Part shown: piece after piece, positions 1 to 8,011 of the stretch
Layout of the letters: each line of letters begins with the position of its first letter
Position numbering within the stretch: the stretch's first letter is position 1
Assembly (NCBI RefSeq): GCF_007747795.1
Contig: NZ_CP036275.1
Location: 1,850,001-1,914,000, forward strand
Reading direction: 5' to 3'
Source: Maioricimonas rarisocia
GTDB lineage: Bacteria; Planctomycetota; Planctomycetia; Planctomycetales; Planctomycetaceae
Length of the DNA stretch: 64,000 bases
Program-made: the position numbers and the translations under genes
Notes under the pieces: generated by a model
What the model saw: only the letters and a program-made list of their open reading frames with translations
What the model was told of the DNA's origin: nothing
Databases searched by the model: none

Positions 1-42
1 ACCAGCAACGCAGCAGAGATGCCACGCTTGCAATCACCAAAT

Positions 43-55
43 TGCCAAAGATCAA
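43..55 (-). promoter_or_regulatory. boxA-like antitermination element in the leader after tRNA-Ala
   Basis: Read on the minus strand this is TTGATCTTTGGCA, followed by ATTTGG. It resembles the boxA element (consensus near TGCTCTTTAACA) that precedes 23S or 16S rRNA genes. It lies about 200 nt downstream of tRNA-Ala, where a 23S gene would follow just off the left edge. I see no 23S 5' end and no gene elsewhere in 1-254. The assignment rests on similarity only. Confidence 0.35.
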
Positions 56-254
56 TGCCGAGGTCCTGCCTCAGCTCGCGTGTCGCGAAGTCGAACCGAC
101 TGTACTCGGACCGACTTCGGGACACGTTCGACTGTCACGTTTCCGCGACAGTCAGTTCAGGTTATCCAGTTCGCTTCGGCCGGTCAAGTCGCCGGAGAAA
201 AACCGATGACCCAACGACCGGACAGCCACCGCAAAGGCAACTGGCTGCCGGAAG

Positions 255-327
255 TGGAGACGACCGGGATCGAACCGGCAACCTCCGGCTTGCAAAGCCG
301 GCGCTCTCCCAGTTGAGCTACGTCCCC
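255..327 (-). tRNA. tRNA-Ala (anticodon TGC)
   Basis: The minus-strand sequence folds as a complete cloverleaf. The acceptor arm pairs GGGGACG with CGTCTCC and includes the G3:U70 wobble pair that is the identity element for alanine. The anticodon stem CCGGC/GCCGG encloses the loop TTTGCAA, giving anticodon TGC. The T-arm contains GGTTCGATCC. The discriminator base is A and CCA is not encoded. It lies 86 nt downstream of tRNA-Ile on the same strand, the order found in bacterial rRNA spacers. Confidence 0.97.
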
Positions 328-413
328 GGGAGGCTTGCCAGCGATCGGCCGTCTGCTTTGAACGTCGCCCTGGCGGGTTTGGTTCGACGCTGTCCGACGG
401 CAAGCCGCTGGAG

Positions 414-487
<74 letters not shown>

Positions 488-534
488 GGTGTTAGAGCTT
501 TCCGCTCGGCCTCGGTCGGCCCCGCGGAGAGGGA

Positions 535-563
535 AATTTATCGGCGTCCTGCGTGCCGGGCAA
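535..563 (-). promoter_or_regulatory. candidate promoter for the tRNA-Ile/tRNA-Ala unit
   Basis: On the minus strand, TTGCCC (558-563) and TAAATT (535-540) are separated by 17 nt. Each matches the sigma-70 -35 and -10 consensus at four of six positions. The -10 box lies about 48 nt before the tRNA-Ile 5' end, and the stretch between is GC-rich like a stringent discriminator. The call is from sequence matching only. Confidence 0.35.
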
Positions 564-915
564 GCGTTCGGTCGCGGAATTTTCGGATAAGCGGCGAAAA
601 ACGTCGCCGGTAGCACGGCGGGTGGCCGTAAGCGTCGAAAAGGGAATGGGTTGCGGGACACCGCGCGTCAGCAATGCGTTGTCGGTGCCCGGCCTCCCAC
701 TGCCCCAAGGTGGACACGTGTCGGGCTGCCAGGTTCGGTTCTGCGGGCTCGAAACGGGTAAGCGGCGTGTCTTCGGCTGCGTCTGCCGGGTGGGGTGGGG
801 TGTCGGGCAATTGATCTGGTGTGCTGAAAGGTTGCTCCGTAAGTTGCAACCCAACCCTGCTGCATTGCGGCGAGCGGGGTTCAACTGTTCACGTGTCGAA
901 GGAAGTCTGCTGGGA

Positions 916-1254
916 ATGGGTGGTGTCCGGTTTCGCGGGGCGAGTTTCTGGGTCGTGTACCGTCGGCGGGAGTACGGACCGTTCGATTACCAGTGGAGTG
1001 CGGACCTGCACGGGTTTGAACTGGTGTATGCCGGGGTGAAGTTCGGCGAAATCTGCAGTGACGAGGAGATGTTCGCCGACCTGAAGGGGAGCGGCTTGCC
1101 GCGGCGAGTGGCTGAGGTCGCCTGTATCGTGCTGGCGTCCATCTTTCGCTCGATCCGGATGGGGCTTGGTCGGCACGCCCGTCGCGAGCTGGTGCGGCAG
1201 GAGGTGGTCCGTTTTGCCGGCGAGCAGTACAGCCGGATCGTGGAAGAGGCCTGA
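916..1254 (+). CDS. conserved hypothetical protein (112 aa, start uncertain)
   Basis: I do not assign a function. The protein is basic and has a motif FWVVYRRREYGPFDYQW near residues 11-27, then a helical C-terminal half. It resembles short hypothetical proteins I associate with planctomycetes, but this is recollection, not a search result. The frame stays open upstream to 553, but the upstream part is low in recognisable protein character, so I place the start at the ATG at 916. An AAGGAAG stretch lies about 12 nt upstream of it. The region 488-915 contains nothing else I can identify apart from the tRNA promoter. The gene converges on pheS across a shared hairpin. Confidence 0.55.
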   Translation: MGGVRFRGASFWVVYRRREYGPFDYQWSADLHGFELVYAGVKFGEICSDEEMFADLKGSGLPRRVAEVACIVLASIFRSIRMGLGRHARRELVRQEVVRFAGEQYSRIVEEA

Positions 1255-1265
1255 GACCAACGCAA

Positions 1266-1295
1266 ACGGCTCACCGACGGTGCCTGGTGAGCCGT
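1266..1295. terminator. convergent hairpin terminator
   Basis: A perfect 10-bp stem, ACGGCTCACC paired with GGTGAGCCGT, encloses a 10-nt loop between the ends of two convergent genes (stops at 1254 and 1329). On the minus strand, reading out of pheS, the stem is followed by a short T run (TTTGCG). On the plus strand there is no U tract. It probably acts mainly for pheS. Confidence 0.55.
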
Positions 1296-1328
1296 GGATG
1301 GGTGTGGCGTTGCGTGGCGTCCGCTTTG

Positions 1329-2339
1329 TCAGAACTGCTGCAGGAAGCGGACGTCGTTGTCGTAGAAGTGGCGGATGCCCCGCTCGTCGCTGATGGCGAA
1401 ACGTCTCATAGCGAAGCGTTCGACGCCGAGGCCGAAGGCGAAGCCGGTCACTTCTTCCGGGTCGTAGCCGACCGCTTTAAGGACGTTCGGGTCGACCATG
1501 CCGGCACCACCGATCTCCAGCCAGCCGTCTCCCCAGGCCATGTCGACTTCGACAGATGGTTCGGTGAAGGGGAAGAAGGACGGGCGGAAGCGGACGTGGA
1601 CGTCGTCACCGAAGTAGGCCGTTGCGAAGAGACGCAGCACGGTCTTGAGGTCGGCCATGGTGATCCCGCGGTCCACCATCAGGCCTTCCATCTGGTGGAA
1701 CATGCAGGAGTGCGTGGCGTCGATGGCATCCGGCCGGTAGACGCGTCCGAGGGAGACGATCCGTACCGGCGGAGCGGTCTGTTCCATCACTCGGATCTGG
1801 ACGGTCGACGTCTGGCTGCGGAGGAGCAGCGGGCGATCCGATGACCGGCCGGCGGTGGCCAGGTAGAAATTGTCGAGGGGGTCCCGCGCGGGGTGGTCGA
1901 GTGGAATGTTGAGCGCCTCGAAGTTGTGGCGCTCGTCCTCGATCTCGGGGCCGTCGGCGACGCTGAAGCCGAGCCGGCCCATGATCTCCTTGAACTCGTC
2001 GATCGTCTGCGCGATCGGGTGTCGGCTGCCAAGTGGCAGTGACACGCCCGGCAGCGTGACGTCGATCGCTTCGGCGGCGGCTGCAGGCTTTGCGAGCTGG
2101 TCCCGCTTCTGTTCCCAGGCGGACTGGACCCGGTTCTTGATCTCGTTGAAGCGGCGCCCGACAACCGGTCGTTCTTCGGGGGTGACCTTCCCGAGGACGC
2201 TTTGCAGGTCCTTGAGTCGGCCCTTCTTCTTGCCGAGGAACTCGACGCGCACCTCTTCAATCCGCTGCGGATCGCCGGCAGACTGAATGGCCTCGAGTGC
2301 CTGCTGTTCGTACTCGGTCAGAGCGTCAAGAACGGCCAT
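1329..2339 (-). CDS. pheS: phenylalanine--tRNA ligase alpha subunit
   Basis: This is the catalytic alpha subunit of PheRS, which charges tRNA-Phe as an alpha2-beta2 enzyme in the cytoplasm. At 336 aa it has the usual family length. The N-terminal ~85 residues form the charged, tRNA-contacting coiled-coil ([10 protein letters not shown] region). The class II aminoacyl-synthetase core follows, with [13 protein letters not shown], the motif-2 region [29 protein letters not shown] and the motif-3 stretch [16 protein letters not shown]. It starts 46 nt after rplT, so it is likely the last gene of infC-rpmI-rplT-pheS. The usual partner pheT does not follow; a terminator hairpin and a convergent gene do, so pheT must be elsewhere. 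Confidence 0.97.
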   Translation of the reverse strand: MAVLDALTEYEQQALEAIQSAGDPQRIEEVRVEFLGKKKGRLKDLQSVLGKVTPEERPVVGRRFNEIKNRVQSAWEQKRDQLAKPAAAAEAIDVTLPGVSLPLGSRHPIAQTIDEFKEIMGRLGFSVADGPEIEDERHNFEALNIPLDHPARDPLDNFYLATAGRSSDRPLLLRSQTSTVQIRVMEQTAPPVRIVSLGRVYRPDAIDATHSCMFHQMEGLMVDRGITMADLKTVLRLFATAYFGDDVHVRFRPSFFPFTEPSVEVDMAWGDGWLEIGGAGMVDPNVLKAVGYDPEEVTGFAFGLGVERFAMRRFAISDERGIRHFYDNDVRFLQQF

Positions 2340-2385
2340 GGTATCGGGCGACTGCGAGGCGAGGGGCGTCGTTGTCGGAAGCGTT

Positions 2386-2760
2386 TCAGGCGGCGGACGA
2401 TTCGGCGCTGGCGAGCGACTCGTTGGCCAGTGCGACGATTTCGTCGAAGACGGCCGGGCTGTGGATCGCCAGTTCGCTGAGCGACTTGCGGTTCAGCTCG
2501 ATGCCGGCCAGCTTGAGGCCGTGGATGAACGTTGAGTAGCGCACGCCCCGTTCACGGCAAGCCGCGGTGATGCGGGTAATCCAGAGAGCGCGGAACTCAC
2601 GCTTGCGGGTCCGGCGATCGCGGTAGGCGCAGGCACGCGAGCGAACGACGGTTTCCTTGACAGTCCGCAGCAGCTTGCTGCGACCTCCCTGGTTTCCCCG
2701 CGCTTCCTTGAACAGCCGCTTCTTGGAGCGGTGACGTGCCTTGCCGTAACGAACTCTCAT
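2386..2760 (-). CDS. rplT: 50S ribosomal protein bL20
   Basis: bL20 is an early-assembly 23S-rRNA-binding protein of the large subunit. The 124-residue basic protein starts [20 protein letters not shown]. It contains the conserved [18 protein letters not shown] block and the C-terminal globular part with [18 protein letters not shown]. The length is close to the usual 115-120 aa, with a short extra tail ([10 protein letters not shown]). The ATG at 2760 is the only sensible start. It lies 84 nt after rpmI and 46 nt before pheS, the classical infC-rpmI-rplT order. In other bacteria bL20 represses this operon by binding its mRNA. Confidence 0.98.
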   Translation of the reverse strand: MRVRYGKARHRSKKRLFKEARGNQGGRSKLLRTVKETVVRSRACAYRDRRTRKREFRALWITRITAACRERGVRYSTFIHGLKLAGIELNRKSLSELAIHSPAVFDEIVALANESLASAESSAA

Positions 2761-2844
2761 CGCAGGATTCCTGAAAATGCAGCCGAGGTGGCTGCCCGGC
2801 CGTGAATCGTGTCGGGTACTTCCCGGTCAGGAAGTGATGCCGGC

Positions 2845-3045
2845 CTACAGGCTCGGGCGAAGGGCGTTGACAATCTGGATGGCTTCGGCGCCGGTGACAA
2901 CACCGTCCTGGCGCAGTTGCCGCTTCCGATTGCCGCTCTTCTTGCCGAGGATGTGGCCACGGAAAGCCTTGCGGTGCTTGGCTTTGCCGGAAGCGGTTAC
3001 TTTGAACCGCTTCTGCATTCCCTTGTGTGTTTTCTGCTTGGGCAT
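2845..3045 (-). CDS. rpmI: 50S ribosomal protein bL35
   Basis: bL35 is a small basic large-subunit protein. The 66-aa product starts [20 protein letters not shown] and contains [23 protein letters not shown], the family core. The frame is open further upstream, but the family start is clearly the ATG at 3045. The gene sits between infC (195-nt gap) and rplT (84-nt gap). The 195-nt infC-rpmI gap is the place where a bL20 autoregulatory leader is found in enterobacteria; I did not recognise a specific fold here. Confidence 0.96.
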   Translation of the reverse strand: MPKQKTHKGMQKRFKVTASGKAKHRKAFRGHILGKKSGNRKRQLRQDGVVTGAEAIQIVNALRPSL

Positions 3046-3240
3046 GAAAGCATCTCGCTGATGCTGCAGGTTGGAAAACGGGAGAGTATAGCGGCGGTCC
3101 GCCGGGGATTTCCAGCGCACCGCCGGTAGAAAGTCGGCGGAAGGTGCAGACGCAGTGCGGACGGAAAGGCAACCCGGACCGCCCACGGCGGTGGAGTGAT
3201 GCCAAACTGCCCTGCCCTGCAATGGTTGCCGCGCGACGCC

Positions 3241-3780
3241 TCAGGCCCTGGGAGCGAGGACGGCGGTCATGTTGCGTCCGCCTTCCATTCCCGGTGGCTT
3301 CTCGACTTTGGCAATGTCGTCGAGAGAGGCGATGATGCCCTGCAGGATCTCGCGGCCGCGGTCGTGGTGGGCATTCTCGCGGCCACGAAACATGACGTTG
3401 AGTTTGACCTTGTCGCGTCCGGCGAGGAAATCACGGGCCCGCTTCATTTTGAAGTCGATGTCGTGATCACCGATTTTCGGTCGCAGGCGAATCTCCTTGA
3501 CCTGCATCTGGTGCGTCTTACTGCTCTTCTGCGTCTTCTTTTTCTGCTCGTACTTGAACTTGCCGTAGTCAAGGATCCGGCAGACCGGCGGGCGCGAATT
3601 CGGGGCCACCTCGACGAGGTCGAGGCCGGCTTCCTGCGCCATCCGGAGCGCATCGGCAGTGGGGACGATTCCCATCATTTCGCCGTTTTCGTCGACCAGA
3701 CGAATGGGCGAGAGGCGGATCTGCTCATTGAGCCTGTGAGACGCTTCTGCTGGCTCGATTGCCTTCCGATTCCTGTTCAT
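3241..3780 (-). CDS. infC: translation initiation factor IF-3
   Basis: IF-3 binds the 30S subunit, prevents premature 50S joining and checks the start codon. The 179-aa protein has both domains: the N-terminal domain with [19 protein letters not shown] and [20 protein letters not shown], then [12 protein letters not shown] leading into the linker, and the C-terminal domain with [18 protein letters not shown] and [16 protein letters not shown] chose the ATG at 3780, which has AGGAC about 4-8 nt upstream and lies 60 nt after the predicted transcription start. A longer in-frame start at 3834 would leave almost no leader. It heads infC-rpmI-rplT-pheS. Confidence 0.96.
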   Translation of the reverse strand: MNRNRKAIEPAEASHRLNEQIRLSPIRLVDENGEMMGIVPTADALRMAQEAGLDLVEVAPNSRPPVCRILDYGKFKYEQKKKTQKSSKTHQMQVKEIRLRPKIGDHDIDFKMKRARDFLAGRDKVKLNVMFRGRENAHHDRGREILQGIIASLDDIAKVEKPPGMEGGRNMTAVLAPRA

Positions 3781-3846
3781 AGAGTCCTGTTCATGAAGAT
3801 CGATTGTTGCCGAATGGGGAGTGACGCGACCCATTCCAACCAGCCT

Positions 3847-3875
3847 GTTTTATCCCGGAAATCCAATCGCGTCAA
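3847..3875 (-). promoter_or_regulatory. candidate sigma-70 promoter for infC-rpmI-rplT-pheS
   Basis: On the minus strand TTGACG (3870-3875) and TAAAAC (3847-3852) are separated by 17 nt. The -35 matches five of six consensus positions and the -10 four of six. Transcription would start near 3840 and give a leader of about 60 nt before the infC ATG. The rest of the 3,876-4,202 gap shows only the hairpin annotated separately. Confidence 0.6.
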
Positions 3876-4128
3876 GAATTTGCTCAGTATCCCCCCGAGG
3901 GCAGCAGGCTTCGCCGAAAATCGCGGCACACTTTTGGGCGCCGGGTGGGCGTGCCGCCGGTGCTGCCCGGCAGCTCGGTCGGCTTCGCGTGGCCCGGACG
4001 TCTGGTCCAGGTGCAGAAGCCACGAACGTGAGCTGCGAGGCGCCAGGGACCACCCGATTCGACAGCAGAAACCGTGTGCCGTCGATGCTGGCGGGGCGGA
4101 CCTGATGGGGACGCTGGAGCGGGCTGAG

Positions 4129-4150
4129 CGGTTCGCGCAAGGGCGAACCG
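4129..4150 (-). terminator. hairpin downstream of dnaB, weak terminator candidate
   Basis: A perfect 8-bp inverted repeat CGGTTCGC/GCGAACCG with a 6-nt loop lies about 53 nt beyond the dnaB stop codon. There is no U tract on either strand, so if it terminates transcription it may need Rho. It could also be an mRNA 3'-end stabiliser. Confidence 0.3.
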
Positions 4151-4202
4151 GTCATCAGCGGGAAGCGCAGTGAGGTGGAGATCGCCACCCCACGGGGTCA
4201 CA

Positions 4203-5570
4203 CTAGAAGTCCATGGCGTCCCCCACGTCGACCGGGCTGCGATCGCCGAATTTGAGCTGTTCGCGAAGCCAGACGAGCGGAACGTTGCCGATCGGTCCGC
4301 TACGATTCTTCGCGATAATCAGGTCGGCTTCGCCGGGGCGGTCTTCCGGGTCGTACGCCTCGGGGCGGTGCAGAAACATCACGATGTCGGCGTCCTGCTC
4401 GATGGCCCCGGATTCCCGAAGGTCCGAGAGGCGCGGTCGCTTGTCTTCGCGCTGCTCGACGCCTCGGTTGAGCTGGGCCAGGGCGATTACCGGTGCGCTC
4501 AGCTCCTTGGCGAGGAACTTCAGTCGCCGGGTGATGGTGGCGATCTGCTGCTCGCGCGGCATGTTCTTGTCGTCGGACTCGATGAGCTGCAGGTAGTCGA
4601 TGATGATCAGGTTCAGGCCGCTGCTGCGTTTCAGGCGGCGTCCGACGGCTGCGATCTGCGACATGGTGCGGCCGGCAGTGTCGTCGATGAACAGCGGGCA
4701 CTCCCGCAGTTCGTTGGCCGCTTCCATCAGGCTGTGCTGGTCCATCTCGTCCAGGTCACCCTGGCGCAGCTTGTGGCCGTTGACCTTGGCCTGGATGCAG
4801 AGCAGTCGTTCTGCCAGCTCCATGCGGGACTGTTCGAGGCTGAACAGCAGGACGCCGTGCTTTGCCTTGGCGACCGCGAGCGCAAAATTACAGACCAGCG
4901 CGGTCTTGCCCATGCTGGGGCGGGCGGCGAGGACCAGCAGTTCGGACGGCTGGAAGCCGCTGGTCATGTCGTCCAGGCCGTTGAACCCGGTCGGGATGCC
5001 GCTGATGGCCCCTTCCTGGTCCATTCGCTCGAAGATGCGTTCGAAGGTGTCTTCGAGGATGTCCCGCATGCCCATGCGGTCGATCCCCTCCTGCTGCTCG
5101 GCGATCGAGAAGATGCGTTTCTCGGAGCGGGTCAGGATCTCTTCGATCGCATCGGTGCCGTGGTACGCGTCCCGGAGCGATTCGGTGCAGGCGTCGATCA
5201 GGCTTCGCTGCAGCCACTTCTCGCGAACGATTTTCGCGTAGTACTCTGCGTGAGCTGCGTGCGGGACGGTTTCGAGGATCTGGACCAGGTAGGCCGGTCC
5301 GCCGACGCCTTCCAGCTCGCCACGTTTCTGGAGTTCGTGGCCGAGGGTCACCGCGTCGATTCCGCGGATCCCCTCCTCGTACATGTCGTGGATGGCCTGG
5401 AAGATCTTCTGGTGCGGGTCGCTGTAGAAGTGCCGTGACTGGATCACGGAGATCACATCGTCGAGCACATCGTTGGCGAGCAGCACGCTGCCCAGGACGC
5501 TCCGTTCGGCTTCGAGGTCCTGAGGGGGAACCTTGTCAAAGACTTCCGACGCAGGTCGCGCAGCGGACAT
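4203..5570 (-). CDS. dnaB: replicative DNA helicase DnaB
   Basis: DnaB is the hexameric 5'-3' helicase that unwinds DNA at the replication fork. The 455-aa product has the N-terminal primase-interacting domain (PPQDLEAERSVLGSVLL onward, residues ~13-120). The RecA-type motor follows, with Walker A ARPSMGKTALV, Walker B LIIIDYLQLI and the late motif ESGAIEQDADIVMFLHRP. I start it at the ATG at 5570, preceded by GGAGGG; the frame upstream is only a shadow of rplI. It is the last gene of rplY-pth-rpsF-ssb-rplI-dnaB and follows rplI by about 100 nt. No intein or insertion is visible. Confidence 0.97.
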   Translation of the reverse strand: MSAARPASEVFDKVPPQDLEAERSVLGSVLLANDVLDDVISVIQSRHFYSDPHQKIFQAIHDMYEEGIRGIDAVTLGHELQKRGELEGVGGPAYLVQILETVPHAAHAEYYAKIVREKWLQRSLIDACTESLRDAYHGTDAIEEILTRSEKRIFSIAEQQEGIDRMGMRDILEDTFERIFERMDQEGAISGIPTGFNGLDDMTSGFQPSELLVLAARPSMGKTALVCNFALAVAKAKHGVLLFSLEQSRMELAERLLCIQAKVNGHKLRQGDLDEMDQHSLMEAANELRECPLFIDDTAGRTMSQIAAVGRRLKRSSGLNLIIIDYLQLIESDDKNMPREQQIATITRRLKFLAKELSAPVIALAQLNRGVEQREDKRPRLSDLRESGAIEQDADIVMFLHRPEAYDPEDRPGEADLIIAKNRSGPIGNVPLVWLREQLKFGDRSPVDVGDAMDF

Positions 5571-5673
5571 CAGCCGGCCCTCCGTGGACAGGAGACGCGC
5601 AGAAGGCACCCGGCGTTCCGCAGAGGGGCGGAAGGCCGGGTGGTTGAGCGGGGCGAGGCGGGTGGCAACCGGA

Positions 5674-6183
5674 TCAGGACGTGACCGTCGCAGCAGGCAC
5701 GACCCAGACCTTGACCTCAGCGGCCACGTCGGGGTCAAACTGCAGCTTGACGGTGTACATGCCCAGCTCCTTGAGCGGGCCGTCCAGTCGGATCTGGTCG
5801 GGCTCGACGGTGTAGTTGGCCGCCTTGAGGGCCTTACTGATGTCGGCTGCGACGATCGAGCCGTACAGGTGGCCTTCGTCGGTGGCGTTCGCTTCGAGCG
5901 TGACGCTGTACTTGCTGACTTCGTTGGCCAGTTTGCGAATCTGGTCGAGACGCTGCTGCCGGACCGCCTCCTGGCGTTCGCGGTGCTTTTCGACCATCTG
6001 CTTGTTGGCCTCGGTGGCGATCGTGGCCAGCCCCTGCGGGAGCAGGAAGTTGCGGGCGTAGCCCGGCTTGACGCGGACGATCTCCCCCTGGTTGCCCAGG
6101 GAAGGGATGTCTTCGGTGAGCAGCAGCTCAACTCCGCCGCGGCGTTCACTCGAGCGAAGCCGTTCCTTACGTCTCATCACCAT
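5674..6183 (-). CDS. rplI: 50S ribosomal protein bL9 with N-terminal extension
   Basis: bL9 binds 23S rRNA near the L1 stalk and has two lobes joined by a long helix. Here the N-lobe GVELLLTEDIPSLGNQGEIV continues through KPGYARNFLLPQGLATIAT, then the connecting helix (KQMVEKHRERQEAVRQQRLD) and the C-lobe (HLYGSIVAADISKAL). The protein is 169 aa because about 17 basic residues (MVMRRKERLRSSERRGG) precede the position where most bL9 proteins begin. No start codon exists at the canonical position (the codon there is GTT), so the extension is genuine. Starts at 6183 or 6177 are both possible. It lies between ssb and dnaB. Confidence 0.96.
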   Translation of the reverse strand: MVMRRKERLRSSERRGGVELLLTEDIPSLGNQGEIVRVKPGYARNFLLPQGLATIATEANKQMVEKHRERQEAVRQQRLDQIRKLANEVSKYSVTLEANATDEGHLYGSIVAADISKALKAANYTVEPDQIRLDGPLKELGMYTVKLQFDPDVAAEVKVWVVPAATVTS

Positions 6184-6299
6184 GTCAGGTCTCTGCTTCG
6201 AGTTGACTGTTGCGAACCGTTGCCGGCGTGCGGAGCCCGGGGCTGCCCGGCGGTCGGTGTGTGTTGGTCAGGTTTGCGGTTGAACGTCGCTGTGCAAAG

Positions 6300-6776
6300 T
6301 CAGAACGGGACGTCGTCGCCGCCGGATGAAGGGCCGTCGTCGTAGAACGAGTCGGCCGATGATTGTGGCTGGGACTGCTGCGGACGGGAGGCACCTCCTC
6401 CTCCGCGGTAACCACCACCGCCTCCGCTGCCCCCTTCGCCGCGGCCGCCGAGCATCTGCATGTTCTCGCCGACCACTTTCAGCTTGGAGCGTTTCTTGCC
6501 GGTTTCGCGGTCTTCCCACGTATCCAGCTGCAGCCGGCCTTCGATGAGGACCGAGCGGCCGCGCGACAGGTATTCGCCGGCGACTTCGGCCTGGCGTCCC
6601 CAGAGGGTGACGTCGACGAAGGTCGTTTCTTCTTTTTTCTCGTTGGACTGGCGGTCGAACCAGGTCCGATTGACGGCGAGACCGACTTCGGCGACCGCGG
6701 TTCCGGAGGGGGTGTACCGCACCTCCGGGTCGCGCGTGAGATTGCCGACCAGAATCACCTTGTTGTAATTTGCCAT
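6300..6776 (-). CDS. ssb: single-stranded DNA-binding protein
   Basis: SSB coats single-stranded DNA and recruits replication and repair proteins. The 158-aa protein has the OB fold at residues ~1-110 (MANYNKVILVGNLTRDPEVR, TTFVDVTLWGRQAEVAGEYL). A glycine-rich, low-complexity linker follows, then the acidic tip DDVPF, which matches the D-D-hydrophobic-P-F tail that docks partner proteins. It lies 53 nt after rpsF and 116 nt before rplI. In many bacteria rpsR sits in that 116-nt gap; here it does not. Confidence 0.97.
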   Translation of the reverse strand: MANYNKVILVGNLTRDPEVRYTPSGTAVAEVGLAVNRTWFDRQSNEKKEETTFVDVTLWGRQAEVAGEYLSRGRSVLIEGRLQLDTWEDRETGKKRSKLKVVGENMQMLGGRGEGGSGGGGGYRGGGGASRPQQSQPQSSADSFYDDGPSSGGDDVPF

Positions 6777-6829
6777 CGTATCGCCCTGTCGTCGATCATC
6801 GGCGGTCCGGCCCGCCCGCGATCACGTGA

Positions 6830-7213
6830 TCACTTTTCGGCCGCGACCGGCTCGGGAGCAGCCTCTTCGGTCTGCTGTTCGGTATGCTGGGTGACGGCCT
6901 GCACCATCGCGTCGAAGAGCTTCGGCGGGTGCTGCAGCAGGAGGTGGCGGAGCACCGTTTCGCTGAGCCGGCACAGCCGGGCCAGTTCGTCCACCTGGCC
7001 GCCATCCATGCGGAAGTAGGTCAGCAGGTGCAGACCCTTCCGCTGGTTCTCGATCGGGTAGGCCAGCTTCCCTTCCTGCCACGGGACCATGGCGACGAGT
7101 TCGGCCTCACAGCGATCGAGGATTTCTCGGACCGCAGCTTCCGTCCCCTGCGGATCGGTCGCGTACCGACCACTGTCAAGGAGGAACATGCATTCATACA
7201 AATGCTGTGACAA
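6830..7213 (-). CDS. rpsF: 30S ribosomal protein bS6 (TTG start)
   Basis: bS6 is a small-subunit protein that normally pairs with bS18. The core is recognisable from LYECMFLLDSGRY, through WQEGKLAYPIENQRKGLHLL and DELARLCRLSETVLRHLLL, with an Ala/Glu-rich tail. There is no suitable ATG. The TTG at 7213 has GGGGAG seven nucleotides upstream and gives 127 aa; a second TTG at 7234 would add seven residues. The gene heads rpsF-ssb-rplI-dnaB and has its own promoter candidate. Its partner gene rpsR is not in this cluster. Confidence 0.9.
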   Translation of the reverse strand: MSQHLYECMFLLDSGRYATDPQGTEAAVREILDRCEAELVAMVPWQEGKLAYPIENQRKGLHLLTYFRMDGGQVDELARLCRLSETVLRHLLLQHPPKLFDAMVQAVTQHTEQQTEEAAPEPVAAEK

Positions 7214-7259
7214 GACCTCTCTCCCCGTTCGCAATATCGTAATTCGGAGTGAAACCGGC

Positions 7260-7287
7260 AGTCTATCGGATTCATGCTGATTTGCAA
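7260..7287 (-). promoter_or_regulatory. candidate promoter for rpsF
   Basis: On the minus strand TTGCAA (7282-7287) and TAGACT (7260-7265) are separated by 16 nt, with four matches each to the sigma-70 consensus. The transcription start would be near 7253, about 40 nt before the TTG start of rpsF. The surrounding 7,214-7,366 gap is AT-richer than its neighbours. Confidence 0.4.
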
Positions 7288-7366
7288 GAATCGCCGACCG
7301 TGCCGGAAAGTGCTCTCGCGGGACGGCCCATTGCCGATCGTCGAGAACCTGATGCGGATTGTCTGT

Positions 7367-7939
7367 TCAGTCGGCCGGTGCCGCGTTGGCCTGGTTCATG
7401 GCGGCGTCGATGCCCTCCCTGACCCAGGTGGCGATGGCCCGGCTGGCCCGGTCAATCGCCTCGTCCATGGTTTCGCGCTCGGCACGGGAGTACCGGCTGA
7501 GCACGTAACTGGCGGCGTCCATGCGTCCAGGCGGGCGATCGATGCCAATTCGCAGCCGGGCAAATCCATTGGTGCCCAGCTGGTTGATCGTGTCCTGGAG
7601 GCCCTTCTGGCCGCCGGAGGACCCGTCGCGGCGTAACCGCAGTCGCCCCAGGGGGAGGTTGAGGTCGTCGCAGACGACCAGCAGATCCTCCGGAGGCAGC
7701 TTGAAAAACTTCAACGCCTGGCGAATGCTGCGTCCGCTCAGGTTCATGTAGGTCTGGGGGGCCAGCAGCAGAACCCGCTCGCCGTCGATCGTCACTTCGG
7801 CGACCTCGGCTTCGAACTTCTGCTGCGTGGAGTCGGCGTGCCACTGGCCGGCGAGGGCCGCGAGCACTTCGAACCCGACGTTGTGCCTCGTGTTCGTGTA
7901 CTTGCGTCCCGGGTTGCCGAGTCCTGCCACGACCTTCAT
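7367..7939 (-). CDS. pth: peptidyl-tRNA hydrolase
   Basis: Pth hydrolyses the ester bond of peptidyl-tRNAs released prematurely from ribosomes. The 190-aa protein begins MKVVAGLGNPGRKYTNTRHN, which holds the family's N and catalytic H. PQTYMNLSGRSI, the DDLNLPLGRLRLRRDGSSGG loop and GLQDTINQLGT follow. The frame extends ten codons further, but the ATG at 7939 matches the family start. It lies between rplY (72-nt gap) and rpsF (153-nt gap); rplY-pth linkage is common in bacteria. Confidence 0.97.
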   Translation of the reverse strand: MKVVAGLGNPGRKYTNTRHNVGFEVLAALAGQWHADSTQQKFEAEVAEVTIDGERVLLLAPQTYMNLSGRSIRQALKFFKLPPEDLLVVCDDLNLPLGRLRLRRDGSSGGQKGLQDTINQLGTNGFARLRIGIDRPPGRMDAASYVLSRYSRAERETMDEAIDRASRAIATWVREGIDAAMNQANAAPAD

Positions 7940-8011
7940 GTGACCAGCAATCCGGAAAATCAGGGGCACGAGCTGCGATGCCAGGCCGCGGTCGTCCCGC
8001 GGGGCAGCTGA

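Noticed and set aside
1-254. Partial 23S rRNA gene
   Set aside because: The conserved 5' end of 23S is not present; at most a leader with a boxA-like element.
553-915. N-terminal extension of the hypothetical protein at 916-1254
   Set aside because: The extra ~120 residues show no protein character and no ribosome-binding site; the conserved-looking part starts near 916.
4129-4150. Strong intrinsic terminator for dnaB
   Set aside because: The stem is perfect but no U tract follows, so it is listed only as a weak candidate.
4170-5438. Plus-strand coding frame opposite dnaB
   Set aside because: It is the antisense of a well-conserved helicase gene and is kept open by high GC codon bias.
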